From assembly GCA_018449715.1 (NCBI GenBank), contig JAAVVA010000006.1, positions 248,001 to 312,000 of the forward strand: DNA of 64,000 nt, written 5' to 3'. Below, piece after piece: positions 26,988-38,075 of the stretch. The position numbers and the translations under genes are program-made. Position 1 is the first letter of the stretch. Each line of letters opens with the position of its first letter. The notes under the pieces were generated by a model. That model had not been told where the DNA came from and made no database searches. It saw nothing but the letters and a program-made list of their open reading frames with translations. The DNA is from Acidobacteriaceae bacterium dw_441. GTDB lineage: Bacteria > Acidobacteriota > Terriglobia > Terriglobales > Acidobacteriaceae.

Positions 26988-28151
26988 TTACTGCGCGCTG
27001 ACGGTCGCGTAGGCGTAGTCGAGCCACGCGAGAAGCGCCTTGATGTCGGAGGTTTCAACCGTGGCTCCGCCCCAGATGCGCAGTCCTGGAGGCGCATCGC
27101 GGTACGACGCTATGTCGAGAGCGACGTTCTCCTTCTCAAGCAGGCTGGTGAACTTCTTCACGAACTGCGCCTGCTGGTCCGCAGCGAGCGCCGCGACCTC
27201 GGGGGCCGTGATCGCGAGGCAGATGGAGGTGTTGGAACGGGTCTCCTTGCTGCTCGCGAGGAAGCCAGCCCACTTGCTGGTGGCCTGCCACTCGACGATG
27301 GCTGCGAGGTTCGCCTCGGAACGGGCGATCAATCCCTTCAGGCCGCCGATCGACTGCGCCCAGCGCAGGCCGTCGAGAGCGTCCTCGACCGCGATCATCG
27401 AAGGCGTGTTGATCGTCTCGCCCACGAAGATTCCCTCGATCACCTTGCCGCCCTTGGACATGCGGAAGATCTTCGGCAGAGGCCATGCGGGCTTGTAGCT
27501 CTCAAGACGAGCGACCGCGCGCGGGCTCAGGGCGATCATGCCGTGTCCGCCCTCGCCGCCAAGAACCTTCTGCCACGACCAGGTGACGACGTCGAGCTTG
27601 TCCCAGGGCAGGTCCATCGCAAACGCAGCCGAGGTCGCGTCGCAGATCGTCAGGCCCTTGCGGTCGTCGGAGATCCAGTCGCCGTTGGGGACGCGCACGC
27701 CGGAGGTGGTTCCGTTCCAGGTGAAGATGACGTCGCGGTCGGTGTCGACCTTCGAGAGGTCGGGAAGCTCGCCGTAGCCAGCCTCGAACACACGCGTGTC
27801 CTCAAGCTTGAGCTGCTTGGTGATGTCGGTCACCCACTCCTTGCCGAAGCTCTCCCACGCGAGCACATCCACGCCGCGCTCTCCGAGCAGCGACCAGAGA
27901 GCCATCTCCACGGCCCCGGTGTCCGAACCAGGCACGATGCCGAGACGGTAGTTCTCGGGGATGCCAAGGATGCTCTTGCTGAGGTCGATGACCTCCTTGA
28001 GCTTGTCCTTACCAGGCTTGGACCGGTGCGAGCGTCCGACCAGCGCTCCCTCCAGCGCGGCTGGCGACCAGCCGGGCCTCTTGGCGCAAGGGCCGGAGGA
28101 AAAGTTGGGAATGTTCGGACGCTGAGATGGTTTCTCCAAAGATATAGACAC
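26988..28151 (-). CDS. serC: Phosphoserine aminotransferase
   Basis: PLP enzyme converting 3-phosphohydroxypyruvate and glutamate to phosphoserine, second step of serine synthesis. 387 residues in my model. It belongs to the less common SerC subgroup (Methanosarcina/alphaproteobacterial type): [29 protein letters not shown] and the PLP-lysine segment [12 protein letters not shown] place the start at GTG 28151, with AAGGA eight bases upstream. The open frame continues upstream to 28262, but those residues match nothing in the family. About 172 bp lie between this gene and chdC. Confidence 0.9.
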   Translation of the reverse strand: MSISLEKPSQRPNIPNFSSGPCAKRPGWSPAALEGALVGRSHRSKPGKDKLKEVIDLSKSILGIPENYRLGIVPGSDTGAVEMALWSLLGERGVDVLAWESFGKEWVTDITKQLKLEDTRVFEAGYGELPDLSKVDTDRDVIFTWNGTTSGVRVPNGDWISDDRKGLTICDATSAAFAMDLPWDKLDVVTWSWQKVLGGEGGHGMIALSPRAVARLESYKPAWPLPKIFRMSKGGKVIEGIFVGETINTPSMIAVEDALDGLRWAQSIGGLKGLIARSEANLAAIVEWQATSKWAGFLASSKETRSNTSICLAITAPEVAALAADQQAQFVKKFTSLLEKENVALDIASYRDAPPGLRIWGGATVETSDIKALLAWLDYAYATVSAQ

Positions 28152-28323
28152 GTAAAGTTCCTTTCCGAGCGATACGGTGACGAACAACTTTAAGTAACAG
28201 GACGACGCGGTCCTGAACGACTTTCTTCTTCCATTTTCGCCTCTCGCCGAAGGAACTGGCAAAGGCGTTGCGACGCAGCTTCAGGAGGACAACCGCGCCG
28301 CATTTTCTTAATTGCGAAAGAGA

Positions 28324-29181
28324 CTACGACTCGATCAACTGACCCTGCAGCCACGACGAGAGATTGCCGGAGGGCAGCCGGACGCCGAGGAAGAACTGGC
28401 CGAACGAGGCGTAGACGGCGCTGACGCGGTCGAAACGCATCTCGTAGATCAGTTTCTTGAAGACCAGCGCATCGTCGGCGAAGAGATCGACGCCCCACTC
28501 CCAGTCGTCGTAGCCGATGGAGCCGGTGATGACCTGGCGCACGGAGTCGGCGTAGCGGCGGCCGATCATGCCGTGCTCGTGCATCATGTGCTGACGGTCG
28601 GCCATCGGCTCGGTGTACCAGTTCACCTGCTCTCCGCGCTTGCGGTCCATCGGGTAGAAGCAGAGGTGCTTCGCCTTGGGAATCTCGGGGTAGAGGCGGG
28701 GTGCCAGCGCATTTGCCTGACGGTCCAGCACCTCGCGAACGCCCGCGTTCCACTCCGGCGTGCCGGGGGTAAGCCCCTTCTCCGCCAGCGACGCGTAGGT
28801 CTTTGCGGAGGACTCGTACAGCCCCATCTCGACCATCGAAAGGTAGGAGTGCGAAATTTTGAGGTAGTGGCTCAGGCGCGTCTGCGAAAGCTCCAGCTCG
28901 ATGCGGTTCAGGTCCGCGAAGGAGTCGCGGAAGTGGATCAGCATGAGGTCGCCCTTGTGGCCAAGCAGCGAAAACGCCGCCGACTGGTTCGGGTGCCCGG
29001 TCGCGGAGCCCTGCTCCCAGCGGGCCAGCAGGTCGGCTGCTTCCTTCGCTATCGCCTGCTGCTCTTCGGCGGGAAGAGACTTCCACGCACTCCAGTCAAA
29101 GTGAAACATCTGGTGCAGAACACAGGAACCTTCAACGGTTAACGGCACGCTCGGCAGATCAGGCAATGTACTTCCCTCCAT
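28324..29181 (-). CDS. chdC: Coproheme decarboxylase-like (ChdC/HemQ) protein
   Basis: Chlorite-dismutase-fold protein, 285 residues, of the group that decarboxylates coproheme III to heme b using peroxide, the last step of the coproporphyrin-dependent heme pathway. Seen: two ferredoxin-like halves, H-S-Y-L-S-M-V-E-M-G-L-Y with a candidate catalytic Tyr, C-F-Y-P-M-D-R-K-R and M-M-H-E-H-G with the candidate proximal His. No chlorite dismutase Arg context was confirmed, and acidobacteria normally use this family for heme, so the heme role is preferred. Sits 76 bp after the LLM gene on the minus strand. Confidence 0.85.
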   Translation of the reverse strand: MEGSTLPDLPSVPLTVEGSCVLHQMFHFDWSAWKSLPAEEQQAIAKEAADLLARWEQGSATGHPNQSAAFSLLGHKGDLMLIHFRDSFADLNRIELELSQTRLSHYLKISHSYLSMVEMGLYESSAKTYASLAEKGLTPGTPEWNAGVREVLDRQANALAPRLYPEIPKAKHLCFYPMDRKRGEQVNWYTEPMADRQHMMHEHGMIGRRYADSVRQVITGSIGYDDWEWGVDLFADDALVFKKLIYEMRFDRVSAVYASFGQFFLGVRLPSGNLSSWLQGQLIES

Positions 29182-29257
29182 ACAGCTACCAGTATATGGA
29201 TTCGTTGCGCCTGCATCCCCCGTGTATCCGATGATCGGCCACGCGCCTGGCTGGAAT

Positions 29258-30319
29258 TTATGGCCTGACGGTCGCCGCTCTCCGCTCCGTGTGATGCTGC
29301 CGAAGCACAGGAGCCACCTTTGTCCCGAGCAGCTCGATGGCGTGCAGCCGCTTCTTGTGCGGAAGAGAGGCGATGCTCATCTGGAAGCTGAGGCGGTCGA
29401 TTCCTCCCAGCGCGTCGCTGAAGTGCAGCACCTTTTCCACGGCTTGCTCCGGATCGTGCACGATCAACGCTCCGGAGGGACCACGCAGCGCATCGAACTG
29501 CCCCCGCGTCGTGGGAGGCCATCCGCGCTCCCTGCCAATCTCGGTGAAGGCCCTGGCGTAGCCGGGGAAGAACTCGTCCGCGGCCTGCGCGTCACTCTCG
29601 GACACATAACCGAGGGCGTGAATGCCCACACGCAGCTTCTCCGGACCGTGCCCGGCCCGGCGGCCTGCCTCGCGGTAGAGATCGATCAGGGGGCGAAAAC
29701 GATGCGGCTCGCCGCCGATGATGGCCACCATCAGGGGCAGTCCCAATATTCCCGCGCGCTCGAACGAGGCCGGGGTTCCTCCAACTCCAAGCCAGATCGG
29801 AAGAGGGTCCTGCAAAGGGCGAGGATAGACCTCCTGTCCGTGAAGAGGGGGTCGGTGCTTGCCGGACCAGTAAACCCGCGTGTCCTTGCGCAGGGCGAGC
29901 AGCAGGTCAAGCTTGCTGGCAAAGAGCGAATCGTAGTCGCGAAGATCGTAGCCGAAGAGAGGGTACGCCTCGATAAAGGAGCCGCGGCCAACGATGATTT
30001 CGGCGCGGCCACGCGAGAGCAGGTCGATCGTGGCGAACTGCTGGAAGACGCGGACTGGGTCGTTCGCGCTGAGCACCGTGACCGCGCTGGCAAGGCGGAT
30101 GTTCTTCGTCAGAACGGCCGCAGCCGCAAGCAGCGTCTCGGGAGCAGAGTCGAGGAACTCGGCGCGGTGGTGCTCGCCGATGCCGAAGACGTCCAGCCCC
30201 ACCTGGTCGGCAAGGGTGATCTCCTCCAGAAGCTGAGCCAGTCGGTCGGCAGGACTGACGTTCTGCCCCGTCAGGGAATCCGGCACCGCGGCGACAAAGC
30301 TGTCGAGACCAATCTGCAT
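29258..30319 (-). CDS. LLM-class flavin-dependent oxidoreductase
   Basis: Luciferase-like monooxygenase family member of 353 residues, probably binding reduced FMN or F420 in a TIM barrel. Seen: the N-terminal strand with V-G-L-D-V-F-G-I-G-E-H-H, the A-S-A-V-T-V-L-S-A-N-D-P-V-R-V-F-Q-Q-F-A-T-I-D block and G-R-A-E-I-I-V-G-R-G-S-F. The H-x-x-E-F motif follows the EHH region. Substrate unknown; many homologues are annotated as alkanal or atu2307-type monooxygenases. ATG start at 30319 after a GGGGGA sequence. The gene is in line with chdC. Confidence 0.88.
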   Translation of the reverse strand: MQIGLDSFVAAVPDSLTGQNVSPADRLAQLLEEITLADQVGLDVFGIGEHHRAEFLDSAPETLLAAAAVLTKNIRLASAVTVLSANDPVRVFQQFATIDLLSRGRAEIIVGRGSFIEAYPLFGYDLRDYDSLFASKLDLLLALRKDTRVYWSGKHRPPLHGQEVYPRPLQDPLPIWLGVGGTPASFERAGILGLPLMVAIIGGEPHRFRPLIDLYREAGRRAGHGPEKLRVGIHALGYVSESDAQAADEFFPGYARAFTEIGRERGWPPTTRGQFDALRGPSGALIVHDPEQAVEKVLHFSDALGGIDRLSFQMSIASLPHKKRLHAIELLGTKVAPVLRQHHTERRAATVRP

Positions 30320-30584
30320 CTGCTATCCCCCAATCCCCTTCTACATCATCCCCACTGGCAAGGCGGGTTAATTCCTCAAATTTTGGCCGGGACACAACTT
30401 CCTCTGTGACTGGGCATTGAGGTGCTCTTTCCCACACAATTATTTCTTTCGAAAATGAATCCGCCTTCACCAGAACAACATCTGTTGGTTTATATAGTTT
30501 ACATTTGTTGCTTAGACAACATATGTAGACTATCGAAGATTCGATCCTATCAGCATCATCAAAGCACGATTTACAGGGATATCT

Positions 30585-31169
30585 ATGAAGACAAGAATGT
30601 TAGCAGTCAGTCTCGCCCTCCTCTTCGCTCCGACGGTTGCAGCCTTTGCTCAGAACGGCAATACCTGGACCATCGATCCGATTCACACCCAGGCCTCCTT
30701 CGTGGTGCGCCACATGTCGGTGAGCAATGTTCGTGGAGCCATCAGCAACATCAATGGAACTATCACCTGGGACCCCAAGAATCCTTCCAACGATGTCGTG
30801 AATACGACGCTCGACGCCAGCACCGTTAACACCGGCAGCGACCTGCGCGAGAAGGAGCTGAAGGGCGCTGACTTCTTTAACACCGCCAAGTTCCCCACCC
30901 TCACCTTCAAGTCGACCAGCGTGAAGAAGGTCGGCAACAAGCTGAAGATCACCGGCGACCTGACCCTGGCAGGTGTGACGAAGACCGTGACGCTCGATGC
31001 GGATCAGCCTTCGGCTCCCCAGAAGGGCCTGCAGGGCGGACTGGTCAGCGGGCTTTCGGCCAGCACCACCGTCAAGCGCACGGACTTCAACTTCGGAACC
31101 AAGTATCCGAACGCCATCGTCAGCGACGAGATCAAGATCACGATCGACCTGGAGATGGTCCAGAAGTAA
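30585..31169 (+). CDS. YceI family periplasmic lipid-binding protein
   Basis: 194-residue exported protein: signal peptide (M-L-A-V-S-L-A-L-L-F-A-P-T-V-A-A-F-A) followed by a lipocalin-like YceI domain. The typical start is N-T-W-T-I-D-P-I-H-T-Q-A-S-F-V-V-R-H-M, with G-x-I-x-x-I-N-G-T-I-T-W-D and a final E-I-K-I-T-I-D-L-E. Family members bind isoprenoids such as polyprenyl quinones in the periplasm. ATG start with AGGGA. The preceding 265-bp gap is AT-rich and suits a promoter. Ends in a shared terminator with xylA. Confidence 0.9.
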   Translation: MKTRMLAVSLALLFAPTVAAFAQNGNTWTIDPIHTQASFVVRHMSVSNVRGAISNINGTITWDPKNPSNDVVNTTLDASTVNTGSDLREKELKGADFFNTAKFPTLTFKSTSVKKVGNKLKITGDLTLAGVTKTVTLDADQPSAPQKGLQGGLVSGLSASTTVKRTDFNFGTKYPNAIVSDEIKITIDLEMVQK

Positions 31170-31218
31170 GGCAATCCCGATTTCTCGGGAGCGACGATCA
31201 GGCCGCATCTTTAAATGG

Positions 31219-31262
31219 AACTGCCGCGCCGCCGAGGGATGATTCGGGGCGCGGCAGTTTTT
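31219..31262 (+). terminator. Intrinsic terminator between convergent yceI-type gene and xylA
   Basis: A 12-bp perfect stem (AACTGCCGCGCC, 31219-31230, and GGCGCGGCAGTT, 31248-31259) followed by T's. On the minus strand a run of A's makes it partly bidirectional. Confidence 0.85.
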
Positions 31263-31270
31263 GCAGCAGG

Positions 31271-32617
31271 TTAGGCGTTGGGCCAGGAGTAGATCTTGCG
31301 AGCCAGCAGGTTCTCAAACTGCTCCTGCTTGCCCGACCTCGGCTGAGGCTGGATGGCATCCTTCTCAGCCTTGGCGGCGATCTCGTCCAGCGTCAGCTTG
31401 CCGGTCAGCATCGCCTGTCCCTCGGGGGTCTTCCAGCCGGCGTAGCGCTCGGCGAGAAGGGCGTCATACGTGCCGTCCTCGATCAGGGTGGCGGCGGTCA
31501 GGAAGGCACGGGCGCAAAGATCGACTCCGCCGACGTGGGCGTGAACCATGTCCTCGGGGGTGAAGCTCTGGCGACGGACCTTCGCGTCGAAGTTGCAGCC
31601 GCCGACGCCAAGGCCACCGGCTTTGATGACGTGGTACATCGAGAGCGTCATCGACCAGAGATCGTTCGGGAACTGGTCGGTATCCCATCCCAGCAACGGA
31701 TCGCCACGGTTGATGTCGAGCGAGCCGAGGACTCCGAGAGCAGCCGCCGTCGCAATCTCGTGCTCGAAGGTGTGACCGGCGAGCGTCGCGTGATTGGCCT
31801 CGAGGTTCAGCTTGACCTCATTCTCCAGGCCGAAGCGCTTCAGGAAGCTGTAGACCGTCGCGGCGTCGAAGTCGTACTGGTGCGAGGTCGGCTCCTTCGG
31901 CTTGGGCTCGACGAGAATCTGACCCTTAAAGCCGATCTTGTGCTTGTACTCGACGACGAGCGTGAGGAAGCGGCCCATCTGCTCCAGCTCATGTTTCATG
32001 TCGGTGTTCAGCAGGGTCTCGTAGCCTTCGCGGCCGCCCCACAGAACATAGTTGGAGCCTCCAAGCTGCAGCGTCGCGTCCATACAGTTCTTGACCGTGG
32101 CAGCGCACCAGGCGAAGACCTCGGGATCGGGGTTGGTGGAGGCTCCGGCCATGAAGCGCGGGTGCGAGAAGAGGTTCGCCGTTCCCCACAGCAGCTTGGT
32201 CTTCGACGACTGCATCTTCTCGCCGAGGTAATCGACCATCGTGTGCAGGTTGCGAAGCGTTCCGGCGAGCGTCTCTTCCGAAGGAGCGATGTCGGCGTCG
32301 TGGAAGCAGAAGAACGGAAGATCGAGCACGCGGAAGAGCTCGAAGGCCGCATCGGCCTTCACCTTGGCCTGCGCGATCGGATCGCCGGGCTCCATCCAGG
32401 GGCGATGAATCGTCGGTCCGCCAAAGGGGTCGCTGCCGGTCATCGCGAAGGAGTGCCAGTAGGCAACGGCAAAGCGCAGATGCTCGCCGAGCGGTTTGCC
32501 CAGAACGACACGGTCGGCATCGTAGAACTGGTACGAAAGTGGATTGGTGCTGTTGGCACCTTCAAACTTCACCGTTGGGAAGCTGCTGAAAACAGTGTCT
32601 GACAAGAGAGGCTCCAT
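31271..32617 (-). CDS. xylA: Xylose isomerase
   Basis: Isomerises D-xylose to D-xylulose (and glucose to fructose) using two divalent metals. About 448 residues, the longer class II length. Seen: [24 protein letters not shown], the catalytic-His segment [26 protein letters not shown] and the metal-binding D-I-N-R-G-D. ATG 32617 gives the usual N-terminus; a GTG at 32656 (with GAGG nine bases upstream) would add 13 residues and cannot be excluded. No xylulokinase gene is adjacent, so it stands alone. Confidence 0.93.
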   Translation of the reverse strand: MEPLLSDTVFSSFPTVKFEGANSTNPLSYQFYDADRVVLGKPLGEHLRFAVAYWHSFAMTGSDPFGGPTIHRPWMEPGDPIAQAKVKADAAFELFRVLDLPFFCFHDADIAPSEETLAGTLRNLHTMVDYLGEKMQSSKTKLLWGTANLFSHPRFMAGASTNPDPEVFAWCAATVKNCMDATLQLGGSNYVLWGGREGYETLLNTDMKHELEQMGRFLTLVVEYKHKIGFKGQILVEPKPKEPTSHQYDFDAATVYSFLKRFGLENEVKLNLEANHATLAGHTFEHEIATAAALGVLGSLDINRGDPLLGWDTDQFPNDLWSMTLSMYHVIKAGGLGVGGCNFDAKVRRQSFTPEDMVHAHVGGVDLCARAFLTAATLIEDGTYDALLAERYAGWKTPEGQAMLTGKLTLDEIAAKAEKDAIQPQPRSGKQEQFENLLARKIYSWPNA

Positions 32618-32785
32618 CCTGATCGCGATTGATGATTTCCGGGACTGAACTGCCACCTGAGATTACCTCGCGGGGAGTGCCGATTCTCAGATGGCGGCAT
32701 TAATTTTCTGCCTCAAAATATATCCTTCGCTCTCCGAGAGTGTCAACGAGTTCGGGCCTTATCTATTGTTAAAGGAACGAAACAG

Positions 32786-32820
32786 AAAAACGGCGAGCCG
32801 GAGGCCTTCCCCGCTCGCCA
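32786..32820 (-). terminator. Terminator of the Oar-like TonB receptor gene
   Basis: The stem GGCGAGC (32793-32799) with GCTCGCC (32814-32820) is preceded by A5, which is T5 after the hairpin on the minus strand. It lies just past the receptor stop at 32834. Confidence 0.75.
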
Positions 32821-32833
32821 CAGTTGGAAAAGA

Positions 32834-35800
32834 TTAGAAGTGGATACGCAGCACAAACTCCATCGTGCGCGGGTCCGTCGTCGCTGTTACCTGGCCGAAG
32901 TTTGCAGAGCCAAGCGTATTCGCAATGGTGAAGTTCGAGAGATGGTTCGGGACATCGAACATCTCCGCGCGGAACTCCGCCCCGATGGTGTCGTGGATCG
33001 GAATGTTCTTCTGCAGGGCAGCGTCCCAGTTGTTATAGATCGGCCCCTTGATACCGTCATACTGCAGGTTGCCGTAGGTTCCCTGCTCTGGTGTCGCAAA
33101 GGCCGCGGGGTTCAGAAACTGTTTGCGTCCTCCCGCATAGGGATTGCCGACTAGGTTCGGGCGCTGTGCCACTGCGGTCGTCGTAACCAGGTTGCCCGCC
33201 ACGGACTGCGCTCCCGCCTGAATGACGTTGATCGGCAGACCGGAAGAGATTCTGGTGATGCCCGAGATCTGCCATCCACCAAAGATCTTCTTTGCAACTA
33301 CGTTGCTGTTCTGCCAGAAGGGGATGGGATAAACATAGCTCGCAACAAAAATCTGAGGCTGGTTGAAGTTGGCCGGACCATAATCCCCGTGCAGATTGAA
33401 GCTGTCCTGCGGCGAGTAGTTGAAGGCCGAGCCTTCCGTCATAGACTTCGACCACGTATACGAGAGATTCAGCGTGCTGCCGTTGTTGAACTGTGACCGA
33501 ATATGCGCCTGCAACGAGTTGTAGTTTGCGTGTGCGCCGTTTGTGTACTGCAGGATCTCCGCATAGCCAAGGTAAGGACGAAGAGCGTTGCGGCTGATGC
33601 CGGGATTTGCCTGCTCTGTGCCAGCCTGCCCCTGGTTGAGGTTTTTTATCCATGTAAGATTCGCCGAACGCGACCCTACATAGTTGATATCGAGAACACT
33701 GTTTGCGGAAAGCCTCTGTTGAATACCAACGCTGTAGTTGTGAATGCGCGGCGGAATCAGGTTGGGATCGGGCGAGTTGCTGATGTTGGTCGGAGCAGCC
33801 GAGACACCGATGCTGCCGAGCGAGTCGATATTTCCGGCGCTGCTCAAAGAAGCGACGGCAACGAACGGAAGCTGCGAGGTGGAGTTGTAGTAGTAGTTGC
33901 CCTGCACGCGCTCGTAGGAGATTCCATAGCCGCCGTGCAGCACCGTCTCCTGCTTGCCGGTCAGGTCCAGCGCAAAGCCCACGCGGGGAGCCAGAGTCTT
34001 GAAGTACGTGTTGACGAGGCCGAGAGGAAGATCGTGGAACAGCGCCTGCACCTGCGGATTGTTCCTGATGGAATCGGGAACGATCGTCGAAGCCTTATCG
34101 GGAAAGCCGTGTCCAGGAAGAACAAGGCCGTTATAGGGAGAAGGATTGTTCGTAATGATACCGGCTGCGTTGATGGTGGCAGCTTGCGACGGATCGTAGT
34201 ACGAAGGATAGAACCCGGAGGCATTGTTCATCCAGCTGTAGATCGGTTGCATGTACTGCCAGCGCAGTCCAAGGTTCAGCGTGAGGCGGCGATTCACCGT
34301 CCAGTCGTCCTGCAAGTACGTTTCGATCTGCGTGAAGCGAGCCTGCACCTGCGGCGTGCTGCTTCCTTCGGTGTAGCTGGTGAAGTTTCCCAGCATCAGG
34401 TTCGCAAGGCTGGAGAAGTTGATCTGTCCGCTCAACGCCGGAGGAGCCGTCTGGTTCTTGCGACCACGCCATGCATAGATACCTGTCTTCAACGTGTGAT
34501 TGCCGAAGACCATCGTCAGGTCATCTTTTCCTGCATAGATGCGCTGATAGTTGTTGAAGTTCAGAGGAGTCACCGAAGCCGTCGAGTATCCCGTCACTGC
34601 GATCTGAGGAATATACGGCGAAGCGTTGTACAGCGTCTGATAGGTCAATCCATAGTCGGAACGAAGAATTGGCTTGTTCCCGAACTGTTGGTTCGGTCCG
34701 ATTCCATTCGTCTGAAGAATGATGTTTCCGGAATAGGAGCCGACGACAACATTCACAAACCTCGGGCTGAAGGTGTGGGTGTACTGCACCGACGAGGTCA
34801 AGCCAGGAAGCTGGCGCTGGAAGGTAATGTAGTTCGTCGGATTGCCAAGGCTGGAGTATGAGTCATGCACGAAGTGCACGTTGATGTGGTTCTTCTCGTT
34901 CAGGTTGTAATCGACCTTGAACAGATACTCCTGCTGATTGGAAGGAGTGCTGTTGAGGTAGGGATAGACGCCGCTCGGGGTCGCAAGCAGGATGGAGGCG
35001 AGCGCGCGGCCGGTCGCAGTCGATGGCAGCGACGCGATCTGCGCAGGCGTGGGAACGATCAGCGAAGCAGTGGTTGAAGTGCGAAGGCGCTTGTAGTCCT
35101 GCGCGACGAAGAAGAACAGCTTGTCGCGGTTGCGATTGAAGTGACCGGGAATCCAGATTGGTCCGCCAACGGTGTAACCGAAGTTGTTGTAGCGCAGCGG
35201 AGGCTTCACCGGAGTTGCAACGCCGACCTGTTGAAAGCCATAAGCCTGAATCGCATCGTTACGGAAATACTCGTAGACAACGCCATGAAAATCCCTGCCG
35301 CCGCTGCGGATCGCAACGCTGACGGTAGCGCCAGAGGTTCCGCCATAACTGGCGTCATAGCTTGAAGCCGTGTTGCGAAACTGCTGCAAGGCATCGGGGG
35401 AGATGTTGACGAAGTTATTGCCGCTGCCTCCGTTGTCCTTGTTGTCGACACCGTCGATGAAGTAGTTTGCCGAGTCGGTGCGGATGCCATTCACGGATTG
35501 TCCGCTGCCGCTGACGCCATAGGTTCCGAACAATCCAAAGCCCGTGGCCACCGTCTGGGAAACACCGGGGGCAAGCGTCATCAACTGAACATAGTTGCGA
35601 CCGTTGAGCTGAAGCTGCGTCGCCTCTTGGCTGGTAACGACGGCGCCGATCTCAGCGCTTGTCGTCTGAATCATCACCGTATCAGCCTTGACCTCGATCG
35701 ATTCGTCCACCTGGCCGACCTCAAGCTGCACCGGAACCGAGGGTTTGCCGCCCACATCAACATTGACCCCCTTGAGAACAGATTTCTTGAATCCCTGCAC

Positions 35801-36046
35801 CGTCGTGGTGATGGTGTAAGTTCCCACCGGAAGATTCAGCACGACATAGTTGCCATCATCGTTCGACTGCACGGAGCGGCTAATGCCGGTCGCTTCGTTG
35901 GTGACAACGACCTCCGCTCGCGGGACGGCCGCTCCGGTTGGATCGCTCACAATGCCTGATATCTGCTGGCTGTCCACCGCCTGGCCAAAGGACAATCCGG
36001 CAGACACTGAACATAGAAAGAGGACTACAAGAAAAGCTCTCTTCAT
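32834..36046 (-). CDS. Oar-like TonB-dependent receptor
   Basis: 1070-residue outer-membrane protein of the type abundant in Acidobacteria (Oar-like): signal peptide (F-L-V-V-L-F-L-C-S-V-S-A-G), a carboxypeptidase-regulatory domain (about 25-110: G-I-V-S-D-P-T-G-A-A-V-P-R-A-E-V-V-V-T-N), a plug region (about 120-215) and a long beta-barrel ending in Arg-Ile-His-Phe. Such receptors are thought to import oligosaccharides or other large nutrients; the substrate is unknown. The ATG is preceded by AAGGAGG. Upstream lies a palindrome that could be an operator. It is not paired with an obvious SusD-like or glycosidase gene. Confidence 0.9.
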   Translation of the reverse strand: MKRAFLVVLFLCSVSAGLSFGQAVDSQQISGIVSDPTGAAVPRAEVVVTNEATGISRSVQSNDDGNYVVLNLPVGTYTITTTVQGFKKSVLKGVNVDVGGKPSVPVQLEVGQVDESIEVKADTVMIQTTSAEIGAVVTSQEATQLQLNGRNYVQLMTLAPGVSQTVATGFGLFGTYGVSGSGQSVNGIRTDSANYFIDGVDNKDNGGSGNNFVNISPDALQQFRNTASSYDASYGGTSGATVSVAIRSGGRDFHGVVYEYFRNDAIQAYGFQQVGVATPVKPPLRYNNFGYTVGGPIWIPGHFNRNRDKLFFFVAQDYKRLRTSTTASLIVPTPAQIASLPSTATGRALASILLATPSGVYPYLNSTPSNQQEYLFKVDYNLNEKNHINVHFVHDSYSSLGNPTNYITFQRQLPGLTSSVQYTHTFSPRFVNVVVGSYSGNIILQTNGIGPNQQFGNKPILRSDYGLTYQTLYNASPYIPQIAVTGYSTASVTPLNFNNYQRIYAGKDDLTMVFGNHTLKTGIYAWRGRKNQTAPPALSGQINFSSLANLMLGNFTSYTEGSSTPQVQARFTQIETYLQDDWTVNRRLTLNLGLRWQYMQPIYSWMNNASGFYPSYYDPSQAATINAAGIITNNPSPYNGLVLPGHGFPDKASTIVPDSIRNNPQVQALFHDLPLGLVNTYFKTLAPRVGFALDLTGKQETVLHGGYGISYERVQGNYYYNSTSQLPFVAVASLSSAGNIDSLGSIGVSAAPTNISNSPDPNLIPPRIHNYSVGIQQRLSANSVLDINYVGSRSANLTWIKNLNQGQAGTEQANPGISRNALRPYLGYAEILQYTNGAHANYNSLQAHIRSQFNNGSTLNLSYTWSKSMTEGSAFNYSPQDSFNLHGDYGPANFNQPQIFVASYVYPIPFWQNSNVVAKKIFGGWQISGITRISSGLPINVIQAGAQSVAGNLVTTTAVAQRPNLVGNPYAGGRKQFLNPAAFATPEQGTYGNLQYDGIKGPIYNNWDAALQKNIPIHDTIGAEFRAEMFDVPNHLSNFTIANTLGSANFGQVTATTDPRTMEFVLRIHF

Positions 36047-36635
<589 letters not shown>

Positions 36636-36665
36636 TGGACTGTTGATCCCAAAGCACTTACCTTC

Positions 36666-36687
36666 TTGGTGTCCACTTTGGTGTCCA
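36666..36687 (+). repeat. 10-bp direct repeat before the integrase gene
   Basis: TTGGTGTCCA occurs at 36666-36675 and again at 36678-36687, 12 bp apart, between the tRNA fragment and the integrase start. The spacing of about one helical turn suggests integrase arm-binding sites. Confidence 0.5.
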
Positions 36688-36724
36688 TTCTGCTACGCTT
36701 TCCTGAGAAGGAGGAGCGTCTTGA

Positions 36725-37987
36725 ATGCCTACTCCGAAGCCTCGTGGCTTACTTCTCAACGCACCCGAATACGCGGATCGCGTAAACCTCATCAAGAAAA
36801 TCAAAGTCGATGGAGCCTGGCGTTTTGCGCCCGTTGTTGCTGAGCCCAATGGTCGGCTCAAGGACAAGGTGCGTATCAACGGTGCTGTCGAAACACACAC
36901 CGAAGGCGCCTACTACATCGAGTGGCGCGAGCGCGGTAAGCGATGCCGTGTCTCGGTCGCCCGTGAGGACGCCGTAGCCGAAGTGCGCAAGAAAGCTGTC
37001 GAACTCCAGGCGATTCGCGACGGGCTGATCGCCTCCCCCGAGCCGGTCGTTGAGGAGGCAGTCGTACAGACTCCTATCGGCGATGCGATCGACGCTTACC
37101 TGCGCTACGTGAAGATGCAGCGCAAGAGTCGCACCTTCCTCACCTACCGTTACACCCTCGACGTCCTGCTCCGTTCTTCCTATAAGAAGAAGTACGTTGA
37201 AGACGCAACGCGTCAGGATGCCATCGACTTCATGACCTACTGCTACGAGCAAGGTCTAGGGTCACGAACGGTCTACGATAAAGTCGTCACCGTACTCCAA
37301 CTCTTCAAGAAGCATGGCCGTTCGGGTCTGATGGAAAAGGGCGACTGGCCTAAGTACGTCGATGCCATCCGTCCGATGTACGAACCGGAAGAGCTGAACG
37401 CCATGTTCAGTGTGGCCACCGGAGACGAGTCGGACTTGCTCAAATTCATCCTCGGTTCTGGTTTGCGCGACCAGGAACATCGGACGATCGAATACGTGGA
37501 CCTTGACTTCCGACATGACCTCGCACGAGTCACCGCAAAGCCGAAGTGGGACTTCACGCCGAAGAATTGGGAGGAGCGAGTCGTACCCCTTCCCCACGGA
37601 CTGATGGAGCGAATGAAACGGCGCATGGAGCGGAAGAAGGCGCGGCCTCATGATCTCGTCTTCGGGAACACCAAGGGCAAGCCCGATAGCGAACTCGATA
37701 TGGTGGTGAAGCGCGTTGCTGAACGTGCCGGACTGAACTGCGGCCACTGTGTCACGGAGCATGGCAACAAGTGTGCCGAAGGCCCGCACTGCCAAAATTT
37801 TTTCCTGCACAAGTTCCGGCATACCTTTGCGACGAACCATCTTCGCGACGGCGTAGACATCCGTACCGTGCAGGCGTGGATGGGACACCGCGATATCAAA
37901 TCCACAATGGTGTACCTAAAGGGCATCCGGTCGAAGGACGCGGCGCACAAGGTCAATAACGGCGAACTGGCCGGTTTGGTCGCGTAA
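36725..37987 (+). CDS. Tyrosine recombinase/integrase
   Basis: 420-residue phage-type integrase. The N-terminal half has a DNA-binding part (about 1-110) and a core-binding domain (about 115-210). The catalytic domain has all key residues: Arg248 (G-S-G-L-R-D-Q-E-H-R), His362 and Arg365 in H-K-F-R-H, His388 in M-G-H and the nucleophile Tyr397 in M-V-Y-L-K-G. A short insertion with four Cys/His (C-G-H-C-V-T-E-H-G-N-K-C) lies just before the H-x-x-R box. The ATG is preceded by GGAGGAG. Transcribed away from the tRNA fragment at the left edge of the element. Confidence 0.93.
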   Translation: MPTPKPRGLLLNAPEYADRVNLIKKIKVDGAWRFAPVVAEPNGRLKDKVRINGAVETHTEGAYYIEWRERGKRCRVSVAREDAVAEVRKKAVELQAIRDGLIASPEPVVEEAVVQTPIGDAIDAYLRYVKMQRKSRTFLTYRYTLDVLLRSSYKKKYVEDATRQDAIDFMTYCYEQGLGSRTVYDKVVTVLQLFKKHGRSGLMEKGDWPKYVDAIRPMYEPEELNAMFSVATGDESDLLKFILGSGLRDQEHRTIEYVDLDFRHDLARVTAKPKWDFTPKNWEERVVPLPHGLMERMKRRMERKKARPHDLVFGNTKGKPDSELDMVVKRVAERAGLNCGHCVTEHGNKCAEGPHCQNFFLHKFRHTFATNHLRDGVDIRTVQAWMGHRDIKSTMVYLKGIRSKDAAHKVNNGELAGLVA

Positions 37988-38075
37988 CTACTACCTAGCC
38001 GCCACCCTAGGGGCGGCTCCCTCTGTTAGAGACAGGTGCCAACCTGGACAGTCGGATTATTGCAAAAAAGGTATA